64,000 nt of DNA from an uncultured Oscillospiraceae bacterium (GCA_910587345.1 CAJUKH010000066.1:1-64000), one strand, 5' to 3'. Shown: positions 26,910-35,573, counted from the first letter of the stretch. Program-made: numbers and translations. The notes: a model not told the origin generated them from the sequence alone.

Positions 26910-27650
26910 ATGGAAAATGAAATCAAGGAACTTGAGGATATGACAGCAACAGAGATTGTGAAAGAAGGTCTTAAAAAGGGAGTGTCAGATACGGCCAAAA
27001 AGCCCTGGTTCAAGCGACTGGTCGCACTTCTTCTGACCTTCTGTATCGGCTTTGTATTCGGCTTTTACCAGCGCCGCAAGGCCGCCAGTCCTTCGGGGGT
27101 GCGGGATGCTTCGGGGCCTTCAACCGTTCTTCCTACTCCCACAGAGATGCCTTCCACCATTACCATTATTCATGTAGTGGACATTATCAGCCCCGCCAGC
27201 GATTTGATCACAACCAAATATACCTATACAGATGCAGATACCTATGAGGATTACAAAGAATTCTTCAAACTAAAACTTCCGTTCACAACCAATGAGGCGG
27301 TATTTACCTATTCTGGAGAGTGCGGTATTGGATTTGATTTGTCAAAGCTATCCATATATCCAGACAACGAGAATAAAACCATTACCATTGTCTTTCCGGA
27401 AATAGAAGTCAAATACAACGAAATTGACGCAGAGTCTTTTGAATATTACAGCGTCACCACCACAATATTCAATCAACTAAAAATGGAAGACACCACCAGT
27501 TTAATCGCCACCCTGCTGGAAGCAAAAGAGAGTGAAGTATTAAACAGTGTAAAAATCATGGAAGAATCCCGCAAAAATGCAGAAACGGTCCTGAAAAGCC
27601 TTCTGAGCAATTCCGAACTTACAAAGGATTACAAAATCATTTTTAAATGA
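26910..27650 (+). CDS. DUF4230 membrane-anchored protein
   Basis: 246 residues, AT-rich: a short cytosolic N-terminus, one membrane helix (LVALLLTFCIGFVFGFY, about 36-52), a Pro/Thr-rich linker and a beta domain of about 150 residues matching DUF4230 (AVFTYSGECGIGFDLSKL ... TITIVFPEIEV). Function unknown. AAAGGAGATG precedes the ATG. Composition differs sharply from thiI and nifJ, so it was probably acquired. It starts a three-gene run with two small genes. Confidence 0.75.
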   Translation: MENEIKELEDMTATEIVKEGLKKGVSDTAKKPWFKRLVALLLTFCIGFVFGFYQRRKAASPSGVRDASGPSTVLPTPTEMPSTITIIHVVDIISPASDLITTKYTYTDADTYEDYKEFFKLKLPFTTNEAVFTYSGECGIGFDLSKLSIYPDNENKTITIVFPEIEVKYNEIDAESFEYYSVTTTIFNQLKMEDTTSLIATLLEAKESEVLNSVKIMEESRKNAETVLKSLLSNSELTKDYKIIFK

Positions 27651-27665
27651 GAAGGGGAGATAAAA

Positions 27666-27824
27666 ATGTCGCCACTCGTGTTATTTTTGATCCTGCTGTT
27701 GGTGGGCGGGCTGTTTATTTTTTGCGGCAGTAAACTGGACGGAAAAGGACAAGCCTTTTTTCTGATTTTGGGCGGAATCTTCGCCTTGATTGGCGGGTAT
27801 GGGATCTTTACGGCGCTGTGTTAA
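27666..27824 (+). CDS. Small membrane protein, 52 residues
   Basis: Starts with ATG after GAAGGGGAGATAAAA. It encodes two hydrophobic segments (LVLFLILLLVGGLFIF and FFLILGGIFALIGGYGIF) joined by a short polar turn (GSKLDGKGQ), so a helical hairpin in the membrane. It lies 15 bases after the DUF4230 gene, with good ribosome sites for both, which supports a real operon member. No family recognised. Confidence 0.6.
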   Translation: MSPLVLFLILLLVGGLFIFCGSKLDGKGQAFFLILGGIFALIGGYGIFTALC

Positions 27825-27844
27825 CGAAAGAAAGGATAGCATCT

Positions 27845-28066
27845 ATGACGATTTATACCACAAAGGAATGGAAGGGCTTCGGTCGGCAGAATTATTATTG
27901 CAATGAATACCGGTTGGAAGGCGGCAAAGTTGTCAAATATAAATGTCACAGGCAAAAAGTGTTTGACGGCGATGAAAGCAACTGGGAAAAGGATGAACAG
28001 GTCGAGGCATCCTGGACCATCGATGACCCTGCCATGCCGGATTGGCTGAAGCAATATTTACCTTAA
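27845..28066 (+). CDS. Small soluble protein, 73 residues
   Basis: Third gene of the island operon, starting 20 bases after the 52-residue protein. The ATG at 27845 follows AAAGAAAGGA; an upstream in-frame GTG overlaps the previous gene. The product is charged, with many aromatic residues (WKGFGRQNYYCNEYRLEGG) and a C-terminal WTIDDPAMPDWLKQYLP. I recognise no family. A terminator follows at 28086-28115. Confidence 0.55.
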   Translation: MTIYTTKEWKGFGRQNYYCNEYRLEGGKVVKYKCHRQKVFDGDESNWEKDEQVEASWTIDDPAMPDWLKQYLP

Positions 28067-28085
28067 ACCCCTCTATCGCACAAGG

Positions 28086-28115
28086 AAGGCCCCCGGACTT
28101 TCGTCCGGGGGCCTT
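28086..28115. terminator. Terminator between the island operon and nifJ
   Basis: AAGGCCCCCGGAC / GTCCGGGGGCCTT, a perfect 13-bp stem. It can serve the plus-strand island genes and the minus-strand nifJ transcript. Confidence 0.75.
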
Positions 28116-28139
28116 TCATCTCTTGGGCTATCACGCTAC

Positions 28140-28260
28140 GAACAGGTCAGGGCGCTTCGGGATATAAGCCCCTCCGACTGCGCAAGCCGCTCCTCGGGGT
28201 CCTTGGCCCCTGTAGTGCGTTTACTCCGCTTCGGGTCTTATCCCCTCAGTTGACCTGTTC
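28140..28260. other. Structured element beside the nifJ stop codon
   Basis: GAACAGGTCA (28140-28149) pairs perfectly with TGACCTGTTC (28251-28260), closing a 121-nt segment. Inside, GGGATATAAG pairs with CTTATCCC (one bulge), and GGGG/CCCC forms an inner hairpin near 28194-28209. In the minus direction it begins ten bases after the nifJ stop, so it would be a folded 3' UTR followed by a terminator. No known RNA family is recognised. Confidence 0.4.
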
Positions 28261-28270
28261 TCCACGCTGC

Positions 28271-31200
28271 TTACTTATACAGCTCCACCAGCTTCAGCAG
28301 GTGCTGATAGCGGGCCTTGGCGGACTCTTCGTTCTTGGCGAAAAGCTCCTTGGCGCGCTCGGGGAAGGAGCGGGTCAGGGCGGAGTAACGGGCCTCGTTC
28401 ATCAGGAACTCCTGATAGCCGTCCTTGGGCTCCTTGGAGTCCAGAATGAAGGGGCTCTTGCCCTCGGCCTTCAGAGCGGGGTTGAACCGGAACAGGTTCC
28501 AGTAGCCGCACTCAACGGCCTTCTTCATCTCCTCCTGGCAGTGGAGCATGCCGCCCTTGATGGAGTGCATCTCACAGGGGGAGTAGCCGATCACCAGAGA
28601 GGGACCCTTGTAGGCCTCGGCCTCACGGATGGCGGTCAGAGTCTGGTTGGGGTTGGCGCCCATGGCGATCTGAGCCACATAGACATAGCCGTAGCTCATG
28701 GCGATCTCAGCCAGGCTCTTCTTGGGAGTGGCCTTACCGGCAGCGGCGAACTGGGCCACAGCGCCGAAGTTGGTGGCCTTGGAAGCCTGACCGCCGGTGT
28801 TGGAGTAGACCTCGGTATCGAAGACCATGACGTTCACGTCCTCGCCGGAAGCCAGAACGTGGTCCAGACCGCCGAAGCCGATGTCGTAAGCCCAGCCGTC
28901 GCCGCCGAAGATCCAGACGGACTTCTTGGCCAGGAACTCCTTGCTCTCCAGGATCTCGCCGGCCAGCTTGCAGGCATCGCAGGTGCAGCCGTCCACAATA
29001 CCATCTTCCAGAGCGGCAACGTAAGCCTTGGCAGCCTCGCCGTTGGCCACGCCATCATCCAGAGTGTCCAGCCAGGCCTGAGCGGCAGCCTTCAGCTCGG
29101 GAACGGTGTACTCCACAGCGATGAGCTGCTCGGTCTTCTCGATCAGGCGGTCACGGATGGCCTTCTGACCGAAGTAGAAGCCCAGGCCGTGCTCGGCGTT
29201 GTCTTCAAACAGGCTGTTGGCCCAGGCGGGACCACGGCCGTCCTTGGTCATGGTGTAGGGAGAGGTGGCAGCGGGGTTGCCCCAGATGGAGGAACAGCCG
29301 GTGGCGTTGGAGATATACATCCGCTCGCCGCAGATCTGGGTGATGAGACGGGCATAGCTGGTCTCAGCACAGCCGGCGCAGGAGCCGGAGAACTCCAGCA
29401 GAGGCTTCTTGAACTGGCTGTCCTTGACGGAAGCGACGCCGGCCATATCGGCCTTCTCCTCCACCTCGTTGACGCAGTAGTTGAACACATCCTGCTGATC
29501 CAGCTGGCTCTCCTGAGCCTCCATGTTGATGGCGCCGGTGGGGCAGATACCGACACAGACGCCGCAGCCCATACAATCCAGAGGGGACACGGCCATGGTG
29601 TACTTGTAAACGTCCTTGCCCTTGCCGGCCTTGATGTCCACGATCCGAGCGGCGGCGGGAGCCTTAGCGGCCTCCTCGGCAGTCAGAGCAAAGGGACGGA
29701 TGGTGGCGTGGGGGCAGACATAGGCACACTGGTTACACTGGATACACTTGTTCTCGTCCCACTTGGGAACGGTGACGGCCACGCCCCGCTTCTCATAAGC
29801 GGCAGCGCCCAGCTGGAAGGTGCCGTCGGCCCGGCCGTCCTCATAGAAGACGGAGACGGGCAGGGAGTCGCCGTCCATACGGGCAACAGGCTCCATGATC
29901 TGCTCCACCATCTTGACGGTGGCGGCGGGACCCTTGTGGGTGGACTCCTTGGGCTTATCCTGAGCGGTGGCCCAGTCGGCGGGGACCTCGAACTTCTTGA
30001 AGGCGGTGGCGCCGGCGTCAATGGCCTTCCAGTTCATCTCCACCACGTCGCGGCCCTTCTTCAGATAGGAATGCTCGGCAGCGTCCTTCATGAACTTGAT
30101 GGCGTCATCGGCGGGCATGATGTTGGCCAGGGCAAAGAAGGCGGACTGAAGAATGGTGTTGGTCCGCTTGCCCATGCCGATCTCGATGGCCAGATCGATG
30201 GCGTTGATGGTGTAGACGTTGATGTTGTGCTCAGCGATATAACGCTTGGCCACGGCGGGCATATGCTGGTTCAGCTCCTCATCGCTCCACTGGCAGTTGA
30301 TGAGGAAGGTACCGCCGTCCTTCACGTCCCGGACCATGGGGAATGCCTTGATGATATAAGAAGGCACATGGCAGGCCACGAAGTCGGCCTTGTTGATATA
30401 GTAGGGACTCTTGATGGGCTTATCACCGAAGCGCAGGTGGCTGATGGTCACGCCGCCGGTCTTCTTGGAGTCGTACTGGAAATAAGCCTGGATATACTTG
30501 TCGGTGTGGTCGCCGATGATCTTGGTGGAGTTCTTGTTGGCGCCCACGGTACCGTCGCCGCCCAGACCCCAGAACTTGCACTCCACGGTGCCGGCCACGG
30601 CGGTGTTGGGGGCGGGCTTCTCCTCCAGGGAGAGGCCGGTGACATCGTCCACGATGCCGATGGTGAACTCCCGCTTGGGAGCGTCCTTGGCAAGCTCCTC
30701 AAAGACAGCGAACACGCTGGCGGGAGGAGTATCCTTGGAGCCCAGGCCGTAACGGCCGCCGATGACGGTCTTGTCGGTGATCCCGGCTTCGAAGAGGGCG
30801 GAGATCACGTCCTGATACAGAGGCTCGCCCAGGGAGCCAGGCTCCTTGGTACGGTCCAGCACGGCGATCTTCTTGGCGGTGGCGGGGATGGCGGCGATCA
30901 GCTTGTCGGCCCGGAAAGGACGATACAGACGGACCTTCACCAAGCCCACCTTCTCGCCGTGAGCGTTCATATAGTCGATGACTTCCTCGGCCACGTCGCA
31001 GATGGAACCCATGGCGATGATGACCCGGTCGGCGTCGGGAGCGCCCACATAGTTGAACAGCTGATAGTCGGTGCCCAGCTTGGCGTTGACCTTGGCCATG
31101 TACTCCTCCACGATCTCGGGGACCGCATCGTAGTACTTGTTGGCAGCCTCACGGTGCTGGAAGAAGATGTCGCCGTTCTCGTGAGAGCCGCGGGCAGTGG

Positions 31201-31837
31201 GATGCTCGGGGTTCAGGGCACGGGCACGGAACTCCTTGACAGCGTCCATGTCAACCATCTCGGCCAGATCGTCATAGTCCCAGATCTGGATCTTCTGGAT
31301 CTCGTGAGAGGTCCGGAAGCCGTCGAAGAAGTTGACAAAGGGCACCCGGCTCTTGATGGCGGCCAGGTGGGCCACAGCGCCCAGATCCATGACCTCCTGC
31401 ACGCTGCCCTCGGCCAGCATGGCAAAGCCGGTCTGGCGGCAGGCCATCACGTCGGAGTGATCACCGAAGATGTTCAGGCTCTGGGCGGCCACGGTACGGG
31501 CGGAGACGTGGAACACGCCCGGCAGCAGCTCACCGGCGATCTTGTACATATTGGGGATCATGAGGAGCAGGCCCTGGGATGCGGTGTAGGTGGTGGTCAG
31601 GGCACCGGCGGCCAGGGAGCCGTGGACGGTACCGGCAGCACCGGCCTCGGACTGCATCTCGATGACCCGGACAGGGTTGCCGAAGATGTTCTTCCGACCG
31701 GCAGCGGCCCACTGGTCAACATAGTCGGCCATGGGGCTGGACGGGGTGATGGGGTAGATACCCGCCACCTCGGTAAACGCATAGGAAACGTGCGCTGCCG
31801 CGGTGTTACCGTCCATGGATTTGAATTGTCTCGCCAT
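28271..31837 (-). CDS. nifJ: Pyruvate:ferredoxin (flavodoxin) oxidoreductase
   Basis: 1188-residue single-chain PFOR, the central anaerobic enzyme that converts pyruvate and CoA to acetyl-CoA, CO2 and reduced ferredoxin. Domains in order: the TPP-binding N-terminal domain (YPITPSSPMADYVD), the transketolase C-terminal-like domain, the gamma domain, two [4Fe-4S] clusters (CIQCNQCAYVCP and CMGCGVCVGICP), a cluster-ligand region (CAGCAETSY) and the TPP pyrophosphate region (GDGWAYDIGFGGLDHV ... SNTGGQASKAT). The ATG at 31837 follows AAGGAGGA. Length and motifs are complete. Codon use is strongly biased, fitting high expression. Confidence 0.97.
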   Translation of the reverse strand: MARQFKSMDGNTAAAHVSYAFTEVAGIYPITPSSPMADYVDQWAAAGRKNIFGNPVRVIEMQSEAGAAGTVHGSLAAGALTTTYTASQGLLLMIPNMYKIAGELLPGVFHVSARTVAAQSLNIFGDHSDVMACRQTGFAMLAEGSVQEVMDLGAVAHLAAIKSRVPFVNFFDGFRTSHEIQKIQIWDYDDLAEMVDMDAVKEFRARALNPEHPTARGSHENGDIFFQHREAANKYYDAVPEIVEEYMAKVNAKLGTDYQLFNYVGAPDADRVIIAMGSICDVAEEVIDYMNAHGEKVGLVKVRLYRPFRADKLIAAIPATAKKIAVLDRTKEPGSLGEPLYQDVISALFEAGITDKTVIGGRYGLGSKDTPPASVFAVFEELAKDAPKREFTIGIVDDVTGLSLEEKPAPNTAVAGTVECKFWGLGGDGTVGANKNSTKIIGDHTDKYIQAYFQYDSKKTGGVTISHLRFGDKPIKSPYYINKADFVACHVPSYIIKAFPMVRDVKDGGTFLINCQWSDEELNQHMPAVAKRYIAEHNINVYTINAIDLAIEIGMGKRTNTILQSAFFALANIMPADDAIKFMKDAAEHSYLKKGRDVVEMNWKAIDAGATAFKKFEVPADWATAQDKPKESTHKGPAATVKMVEQIMEPVARMDGDSLPVSVFYEDGRADGTFQLGAAAYEKRGVAVTVPKWDENKCIQCNQCAYVCPHATIRPFALTAEEAAKAPAAARIVDIKAGKGKDVYKYTMAVSPLDCMGCGVCVGICPTGAINMEAQESQLDQQDVFNYCVNEVEEKADMAGVASVKDSQFKKPLLEFSGSCAGCAETSYARLITQICGERMYISNATGCSSIWGNPAATSPYTMTKDGRGPAWANSLFEDNAEHGLGFYFGQKAIRDRLIEKTEQLIAVEYTVPELKAAAQAWLDTLDDGVANGEAAKAYVAALEDGIVDGCTCDACKLAGEILESKEFLAKKSVWIFGGDGWAYDIGFGGLDHVLASGEDVNVMVFDTEVYSNTGGQASKATNFGAVAQFAAAGKATPKKSLAEIAMSYGYVYVAQIAMGANPNQTLTAIREAEAYKGPSLVIGYSPCEMHSIKGGMLHCQEEMKKAVECGYWNLFRFNPALKAEGKSPFILDSKEPKDGYQEFLMNEARYSALTRSFPERAKELFAKNEESAKARYQHLLKLVELYK

Positions 31838-31907
31838 TTTGAACGATTCCTCCTTACATTTTGCTGGATAGGATTCCAGTTGCAGAAAACGGATTCTCGC
31901 AGTGTTC

Positions 31908-31936
31908 ATTTTATCACCTGATTTTGAATTTGTAAA
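31908..31936 (-). promoter_or_regulatory. nifJ promoter (TTTACA-N17-TAAAAT)
   Basis: On the minus strand TTTACA and TAAAAT are separated by 17 bases and lie about 70 bases before the nifJ ATG. TTTGTAA-type dyads further upstream could bind a regulator, but they do not match a Rex site well. Confidence 0.6.
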
Positions 31937-32030
31937 CCTTCAAACGGAAGATTTCGTTACAAAATTTACAAAAATCCCACCCGCTTCCAAAAGGAGGGGT
32001 GGGATGAGGATGATTTCCCTGTTTCAAAAC

Positions 32031-32789
32031 TCAGGCCGGGTCGGCGGTAAGGTCCTTTTTCCACTGGTCAAATTCCTTGCCCTCGCGGAGAAGGCGCTCC
32101 TCCACCCGCAGGCCGGGGCACTGTCCGGCCAGAAAGGCCAGAAGGGCCTTCCCCCTCTGGGTGTCGGCCTCCGCCGAGATCATGCGGCCGCGGCGGTCCA
32201 CCACCGCCAGACTGGTGGCGTGAAGGCGCTTCCGCCCGGCATAGTAGGTCCACTGGTAAAGACAGGCCCCCGCCAGCTCGCTCCGCTTCAGGATGCTGTT
32301 GGCGGCGTCCCCCAGCCACAGATAGTCCCGGGTGAGAAGGCCGTCGGTCTGGTTGGCCATGGCCGCCGACACCGCCCCGGCGCACTTTAAAATGTAGCTG
32401 TCCGACCGAAGGGCCTGACGGTCAAATTCCCGGACCTCCTCTTCGGAAAGGCCGTTGTGCTTGGCGCAGGCGGCAATGGTGGCTTCCGGCCCCGCCTTGG
32501 CGTTTTTCACCAGCTTCGTCATGGCCCATAAAAGCAGCAGGAAAAACAGGGCCAGCACCCCAAAAAACACCCAGCCGATGGTGACCTGCTCGGCATGGCC
32601 GGCCTCCCTGTGGTAGCGGATCAGGGAGAGAAAATAGACCTCCCCCGCCGCCAGCAGCAATTCCAGCAGGGTCACCAGCACCAACAACACCTTACTGCTT
32701 TTCCGGGTCTTCTCGTTGCTTCGAATTAGAACAGAACCCTGAGGGAACCGTTTCTCCCGGTACTGCTCATTCATCTGCTCCGGCTCCAT
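32031..32789 (-). CDS. Two-helix membrane protein of unknown function
   Basis: 252 residues. Two hydrophobic segments (VLLVLVTLLELLLAAGEVYFL, about 34-54; GWVFFGVLALFFLLLLWAM, about 72-90) are followed by a 160-residue cytosolic domain that is mixed helical and ends in a charged tail. No motif recognised. It is 25 bases downstream of another small membrane protein and likely shares its promoter. Confidence 0.55.
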   Translation of the reverse strand: MEPEQMNEQYREKRFPQGSVLIRSNEKTRKSSKVLLVLVTLLELLLAAGEVYFLSLIRYHREAGHAEQVTIGWVFFGVLALFFLLLLWAMTKLVKNAKAGPEATIAACAKHNGLSEEEVREFDRQALRSDSYILKCAGAVSAAMANQTDGLLTRDYLWLGDAANSILKRSELAGACLYQWTYYAGRKRLHATSLAVVDRRGRMISAEADTQRGKALLAFLAGQCPGLRVEERLLREGKEFDQWKKDLTADPA

Positions 32790-32814
32790 AAAGATCTCCT
32801 CTTTTCTTTTTCAT

Positions 32815-33174
32815 TTACGGCTGCAGGGTCTCCCTCTCCGCCGCCTGGGCCGCTTCCCCGGCGGCCTCCTGGCCGGCCCTTTGGCCCGCCTCCTGAAGCA
32901 TCATCTGCTCCAGCTCTTTCATATAGGCCCTCACCGCCAGCGCCTTGGCCCCCCTGCGCAAGAGGACCACAACGGCGGCAAACGCCACGGAGAGGAGCAG
33001 AAGAATGGGGACATCCTTCCAATCCCCCCCAAAGATAAACTCTATTGTGACCCATATACAGGCTGCGGCAGGCATCATCACAAACCAGCTGAGCATCCGC
33101 ATATAGGTGGGGACCCAAAGGGTTTTGCCCGAGGGGGTCTCATAGACCCTTACAGGCACCTTATACATCGCCAT
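32815..33174 (-). CDS. Small membrane protein, 119 residues
   Basis: Two membrane segments (LSWFVMMPAAACIWVTIEFIFGG and VPILLLLSVAFAAVVVLL) and an Ala/Glu-rich C-terminal helix (about 80-115) that may form a coiled coil. No family recognised. It is the first gene after the promoter at 33243-33271 and precedes the 252-residue membrane protein; the two may work together, which is only positional inference. Confidence 0.55.
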   Translation of the reverse strand: MAMYKVPVRVYETPSGKTLWVPTYMRMLSWFVMMPAAACIWVTIEFIFGGDWKDVPILLLLSVAFAAVVVLLRRGAKALAVRAYMKELEQMMLQEAGQRAGQEAAGEAAQAAERETLQP

Positions 33175-33192
33175 AACAACACCCCCTTCCGC

Positions 33193-33220
33193 AAGACACG
33201 GGGACGGTCCTTTTGCCTTT
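33193..33220 (+). repeat. REP-like sequence R1
   Basis: AAGACACGGGGACGGTCC followed by TTTTGCCTTT matches the repeat AAGACAAGGGGACGGTTCTT found several times between 33 and 36.3 kb. Confidence 0.65.
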
Positions 33221-33242
33221 CAGGCGCTCCCCGCCCGTTTGC

Positions 33243-33271
33243 ATTATAGTTGACGCAGCAGGCGGAGTCAA
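33243..33271 (-). promoter_or_regulatory. Promoter for the two small membrane genes (TTGACT-N17-TATAAT)
   Basis: Minus-strand TTGACT and a perfect TATAAT with 17 bases between, about 70 bases before the 33174 start. The REP-like R1 lies in the leader. Confidence 0.7.
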
Positions 33272-33317
33272 GCGCAAGCCAGGGCAGAAAGCAGCGTTTC
33301 CCGGCTTTGGGGATAAA

Positions 33318-33440
33318 AAGGGGGCGTGGTGCAATGCACCACGCCCCCTTTGGGTCAGAACGGAAGAACAACCACGACGGTGTCCGTCACACGGGAACAA
33401 ATGCGGCAAAATGTCTTTCACCACACGCTAACCGCCCTTT
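33318..33440 (+). repeat. Dispersed repeat, element C copy 1
   Basis: A near-perfect hairpin (33318-33350, arms AAGGGGGCGTGGTGCA) followed by a conserved block of about 75 bases (GTCCGTCACACGGGAACAAA, TGCGGCAAAATGTCTTTCA). Related copies lie at 34792-34922 and 61805-61925. Confidence 0.75.
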
Positions 33441-33449
33441 TATCTTCCT

Positions 33450-34076
33450 TTATTCCGAAACGCCGAAAAGATTTTCCATATAGGCAATCACAGCCCCCGT
33501 GTTGCCGAAATGAGGCTTGAAGTAGCTTCCGTAGCTGTAAGCATCCCCCGTGGTGAAGGAAAAATAGGCCAGGGTCTCATAGTTGTCCCCGGGGGGATAA
33601 AAAGAGGCATAGTAGGTATAGCGCCCGCCGGGCAGTTGGAAATAGGACATTCCACAGCCCACATATTCGATTTGCCTCAATGCCTCCAGAAACCCGGCCT
33701 GTTCCTCCGGCGTGAGCGGGTGCATTTTTTCAAGGGCCTCCTGGGCCTCTTCATCATAGGCCCACACCTCGACTCTGCCCAAAGCCTCCCCCGAATAGAT
33801 GAGGGCATATTCTTCCTGAAACCGCTTTCTTGCGCTGGCAAGCCCGATCTCCCCAAGGACATACACAGAAACAGAGACCACACAAAAAGCGATCAGGATG
33901 ATCCGAAGGGGATGCTTTGGCTTTGCGGCATTCCATGTCTCCTTTAGTTGGGGAGTCAGCCGGGACAGGAGAAAAAAGCCCAAAACCAACGCCCCAACCG
34001 GAAAGACCATAAACTCAGCAGCGGCCCACAGGGCGGCGATCAATTTGTCGAAAAAGGTGGCGGAAACCAGTATCAT
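33450..34076 (-). CDS. Membrane protein, tandem paralog 1
   Basis: 208 residues. Two membrane segments (FMVFPVGALVLGFFLLSRL, about 22-40; IILIAFCVVSVSVYVLGEIGL, about 60-80) and an exported or cytosolic mixed alpha/beta domain of about 125 residues ending YMENLFGVSE. The ATG at 34076 follows AGGAG at good spacing; an in-frame GTG three codons earlier overlaps it. The N-terminal 85 residues, the last ten and both flanks are nearly identical to the copy at 34933-35562, while the middle has diverged. Family unknown. Confidence 0.65.
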   Translation of the reverse strand: MILVSATFFDKLIAALWAAAEFMVFPVGALVLGFFLLSRLTPQLKETWNAAKPKHPLRIILIAFCVVSVSVYVLGEIGLASARKRFQEEYALIYSGEALGRVEVWAYDEEAQEALEKMHPLTPEEQAGFLEALRQIEYVGCGMSYFQLPGGRYTYYASFYPPGDNYETLAYFSFTTGDAYSYGSYFKPHFGNTGAVIAYMENLFGVSE

Positions 34077-34112
34077 AGTAACCACTCCTATAAGAACTGG
34101 TATATTTCACAG

Positions 34113-34182
34113 GACAGAAGAACCGTCCCCCTGTCTTCAGAAGAACCGCCCCCTGTCTTTCGCTAACCGTCCCCTTGTCTTC
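34113..34182 (-). repeat. REP-like sequences R2 (array of three)
   Basis: Three units in the same orientation: GACAGAAGAACCGTCCCCCT, AGAAGAACCGCCCCCTGTCT and CTAACCGTCCCCTTGTCTTC. They sit between paralog 1 and the AT-rich gene and face the R3 unit on that gene's other side. Confidence 0.8.
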
Positions 34183-34613
34183 TATTTTCCTCTTGTTGCT
34201 ACTATAAGTGGATAATCTAAAATAAAAATTTTATCCATTGTTTTGGGCAAATAAAAAACGGCTGTATAGGACGGGACTTCTGCCTCTATCGTTAATTGAT
34301 ACATTATTTCCGATGATGACAAATTTATTCCGGGAACAAATCCTTTAAACTTAAAAGAAGTCAGAAAGTTTAAAACTTGCTCTGATTGTATTTTGGATAA
34401 ATATTTTTGTCCCTCTTCATCCTTTGTCCCTGAATGGTAAGTAACCATGGAAATGGTGCAATTCTCACTTGTTGGAAAATTTATATAGTCTACAAATTTA
34501 TGATATGAAGACAAAAACACAAAAGAGAATACTATCAATAGCACAAATGAATAACAAATTAAATGCTTAATCCATGTGCCTTTTTCCCAAATTTTGTTGA
34601 AGTGGTTACTCAC
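34182..34613 (-). CDS. AT-rich single-helix membrane protein of unknown function
   Basis: 143 residues from a GTG at 34613 preceded by GGGGGGAATTAAT; an ATG five codons earlier lacks a ribosome site. One membrane helix (HLICYSFVLLIVFSFVFLSSY, about 18-38) then a domain of about 100 residues, probably outside. Base composition is far more AT-rich than the flanking housekeeping genes. It is bracketed by REP-like sequences in opposite orientations (R2 and R3), a cassette-like arrangement. No family recognised. Confidence 0.55.
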   Translation of the reverse strand: MSNHFNKIWEKGTWIKHLICYSFVLLIVFSFVFLSSYHKFVDYINFPTSENCTISMVTYHSGTKDEEGQKYLSKIQSEQVLNFLTSFKFKGFVPGINLSSSEIMYQLTIEAEVPSYTAVFYLPKTMDKIFILDYPLIVATRGK

Positions 34614-34672
34614 ATTAATTCCCCCCATATAGAGGTTTTGCCCAGATGAGTTAATGCTTTTTTGCAACCTGC

Positions 34673-34702
34673 AGAAGACAAGGGGACGGTTCTTTTGTCT
34701 TT
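34673..34702 (+). repeat. REP-like sequence R3
   Basis: AGAAGACAAGGGGACGGTTC followed by TTTTGTCTTT, inverted relative to R2 across the AT-rich gene. Confidence 0.8.
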
Positions 34703-34748
34703 GGAAGTGTTGCGCTTATTTGCAGAGATAGCTAAACTGCCTATTATC

Positions 34749-34777
34749 ATTATAGTGGATATACCCCAAGAGGTCAA
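34749..34777 (-). promoter_or_regulatory. Promoter of the AT-rich gene (TTGACC-N17-TATAAT)
   Basis: Minus-strand TTGACC and TATAAT with 17 bases between. It lies outside R3, so the REP-like unit would be in the leader RNA. Confidence 0.65.
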
Positions 34778-34791
34778 GGGCGGCCAAAAGG

Positions 34792-34922
34792 GAAGGGCGA
34801 GGTGCATATTGCATCCCTCCCTTGATAGGTCAGTTAGCCAGGACAGAAGAACAACCATGACGGTGTCCATCACACGGGAACAAATGCGGTAAAATGTCTT
34901 TCACCATATGCTAACCGCCCTT
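34792..34922 (+). repeat. Dispersed repeat, element C copy 2
   Basis: An imperfect hairpin (GGGCGAGGTGCA / TGCATCCCTCCC) then the same conserved block as copy 1 (GAACAACCATGACGGTGTCC, CACACGGGAACAAATGCGG). It lies downstream of paralog 2 exactly as copy 1 lies downstream of paralog 1. Confidence 0.7.
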
Positions 34923-34932
34923 TTGTCTTCCT

Positions 34933-35562
34933 TTATTCCGAAACGCCGAAAAGATTTTCCATGTAGGCAACAACAGGCTCTGCGTTGCCAATGGCAATAT
35001 AGAAAAAGTTATCGGTAGGACGATAGGAATCTTTTGCCGAAAACTCAAAATAAGTCGAACCGGATTGAGCAGAATCCTCTGCCCGGCAAACATAAACAGT
35101 ATATCTGTATCGCCCGATCTCATACCCTTTACGGGTGGTCCAGCCCATGTACTGAATTTGACGCAGAACGGATAAAAATTCTTTTCGCTCCTGAGAATCC
35201 GTTAAAACATATTCTTCAAATTCCTTGTTCTCACGGTCATAAATTTGAATTTCTATTTGCCCGATCTCCTCGTCAGGAACATCAATACAAGCGTATTCTT
35301 TTTGAAAACGCTTTTCTGTGTAAGTCAGTCCGATTTCTCCCAAAGCATAAACAAAAGCGGTCATTACGCATATAGCGATCAGGATAACTCGAAGGGGATG
35401 CTTTGGCTTTGCGGCGTTCCATGTTTCTTTTAACTGCGGGACCAGCCGGGACAGGAGAAAAAAGGCCAGGACCAACGCCCCAACCGGAAAGACCATAAAC
35501 TCGGCGGCGGCCCAAAGGGCGGCGATCAATTTGTCGAAAAAAGTGGCAGAAACCAGTATCAT
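34933..35562 (-). CDS. Membrane protein, tandem paralog 2
   Basis: 209 residues with the same plan as 33450-34076: two membrane segments, then a divergent domain rich in charged residues, ending in the identical YMENLFGVSE. The start at 35562 has the same AGGAG context. The direct duplication has a period of about 1.48 kb and includes flanking repeats. The middle region differs so much that it may have different ligands; this is inference. Confidence 0.65.
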   Translation of the reverse strand: MILVSATFFDKLIAALWAAAEFMVFPVGALVLAFFLLSRLVPQLKETWNAAKPKHPLRVILIAICVMTAFVYALGEIGLTYTEKRFQKEYACIDVPDEEIGQIEIQIYDRENKEFEEYVLTDSQERKEFLSVLRQIQYMGWTTRKGYEIGRYRYTVYVCRAEDSAQSGSTYFEFSAKDSYRPTDNFFYIAIGNAEPVVAYMENLFGVSE

Positions 35563-35573
35563 AGTAACCACTC

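Noticed and set aside
28250..31921. 1,223-codon open frame antisense to nifJ
   Set aside because: It mirrors nifJ exactly. Strong codon bias in a GC-rich gene keeps the opposite frame free of stops; the translation is low-complexity (Gly, His, Leu, Val) with no ribosome site or domain.
31838..32000. Rex operator upstream of nifJ
   Set aside because: TTTGTAA-like dyads are present, but spacing and core do not fit the TTGTTAA-type palindrome.
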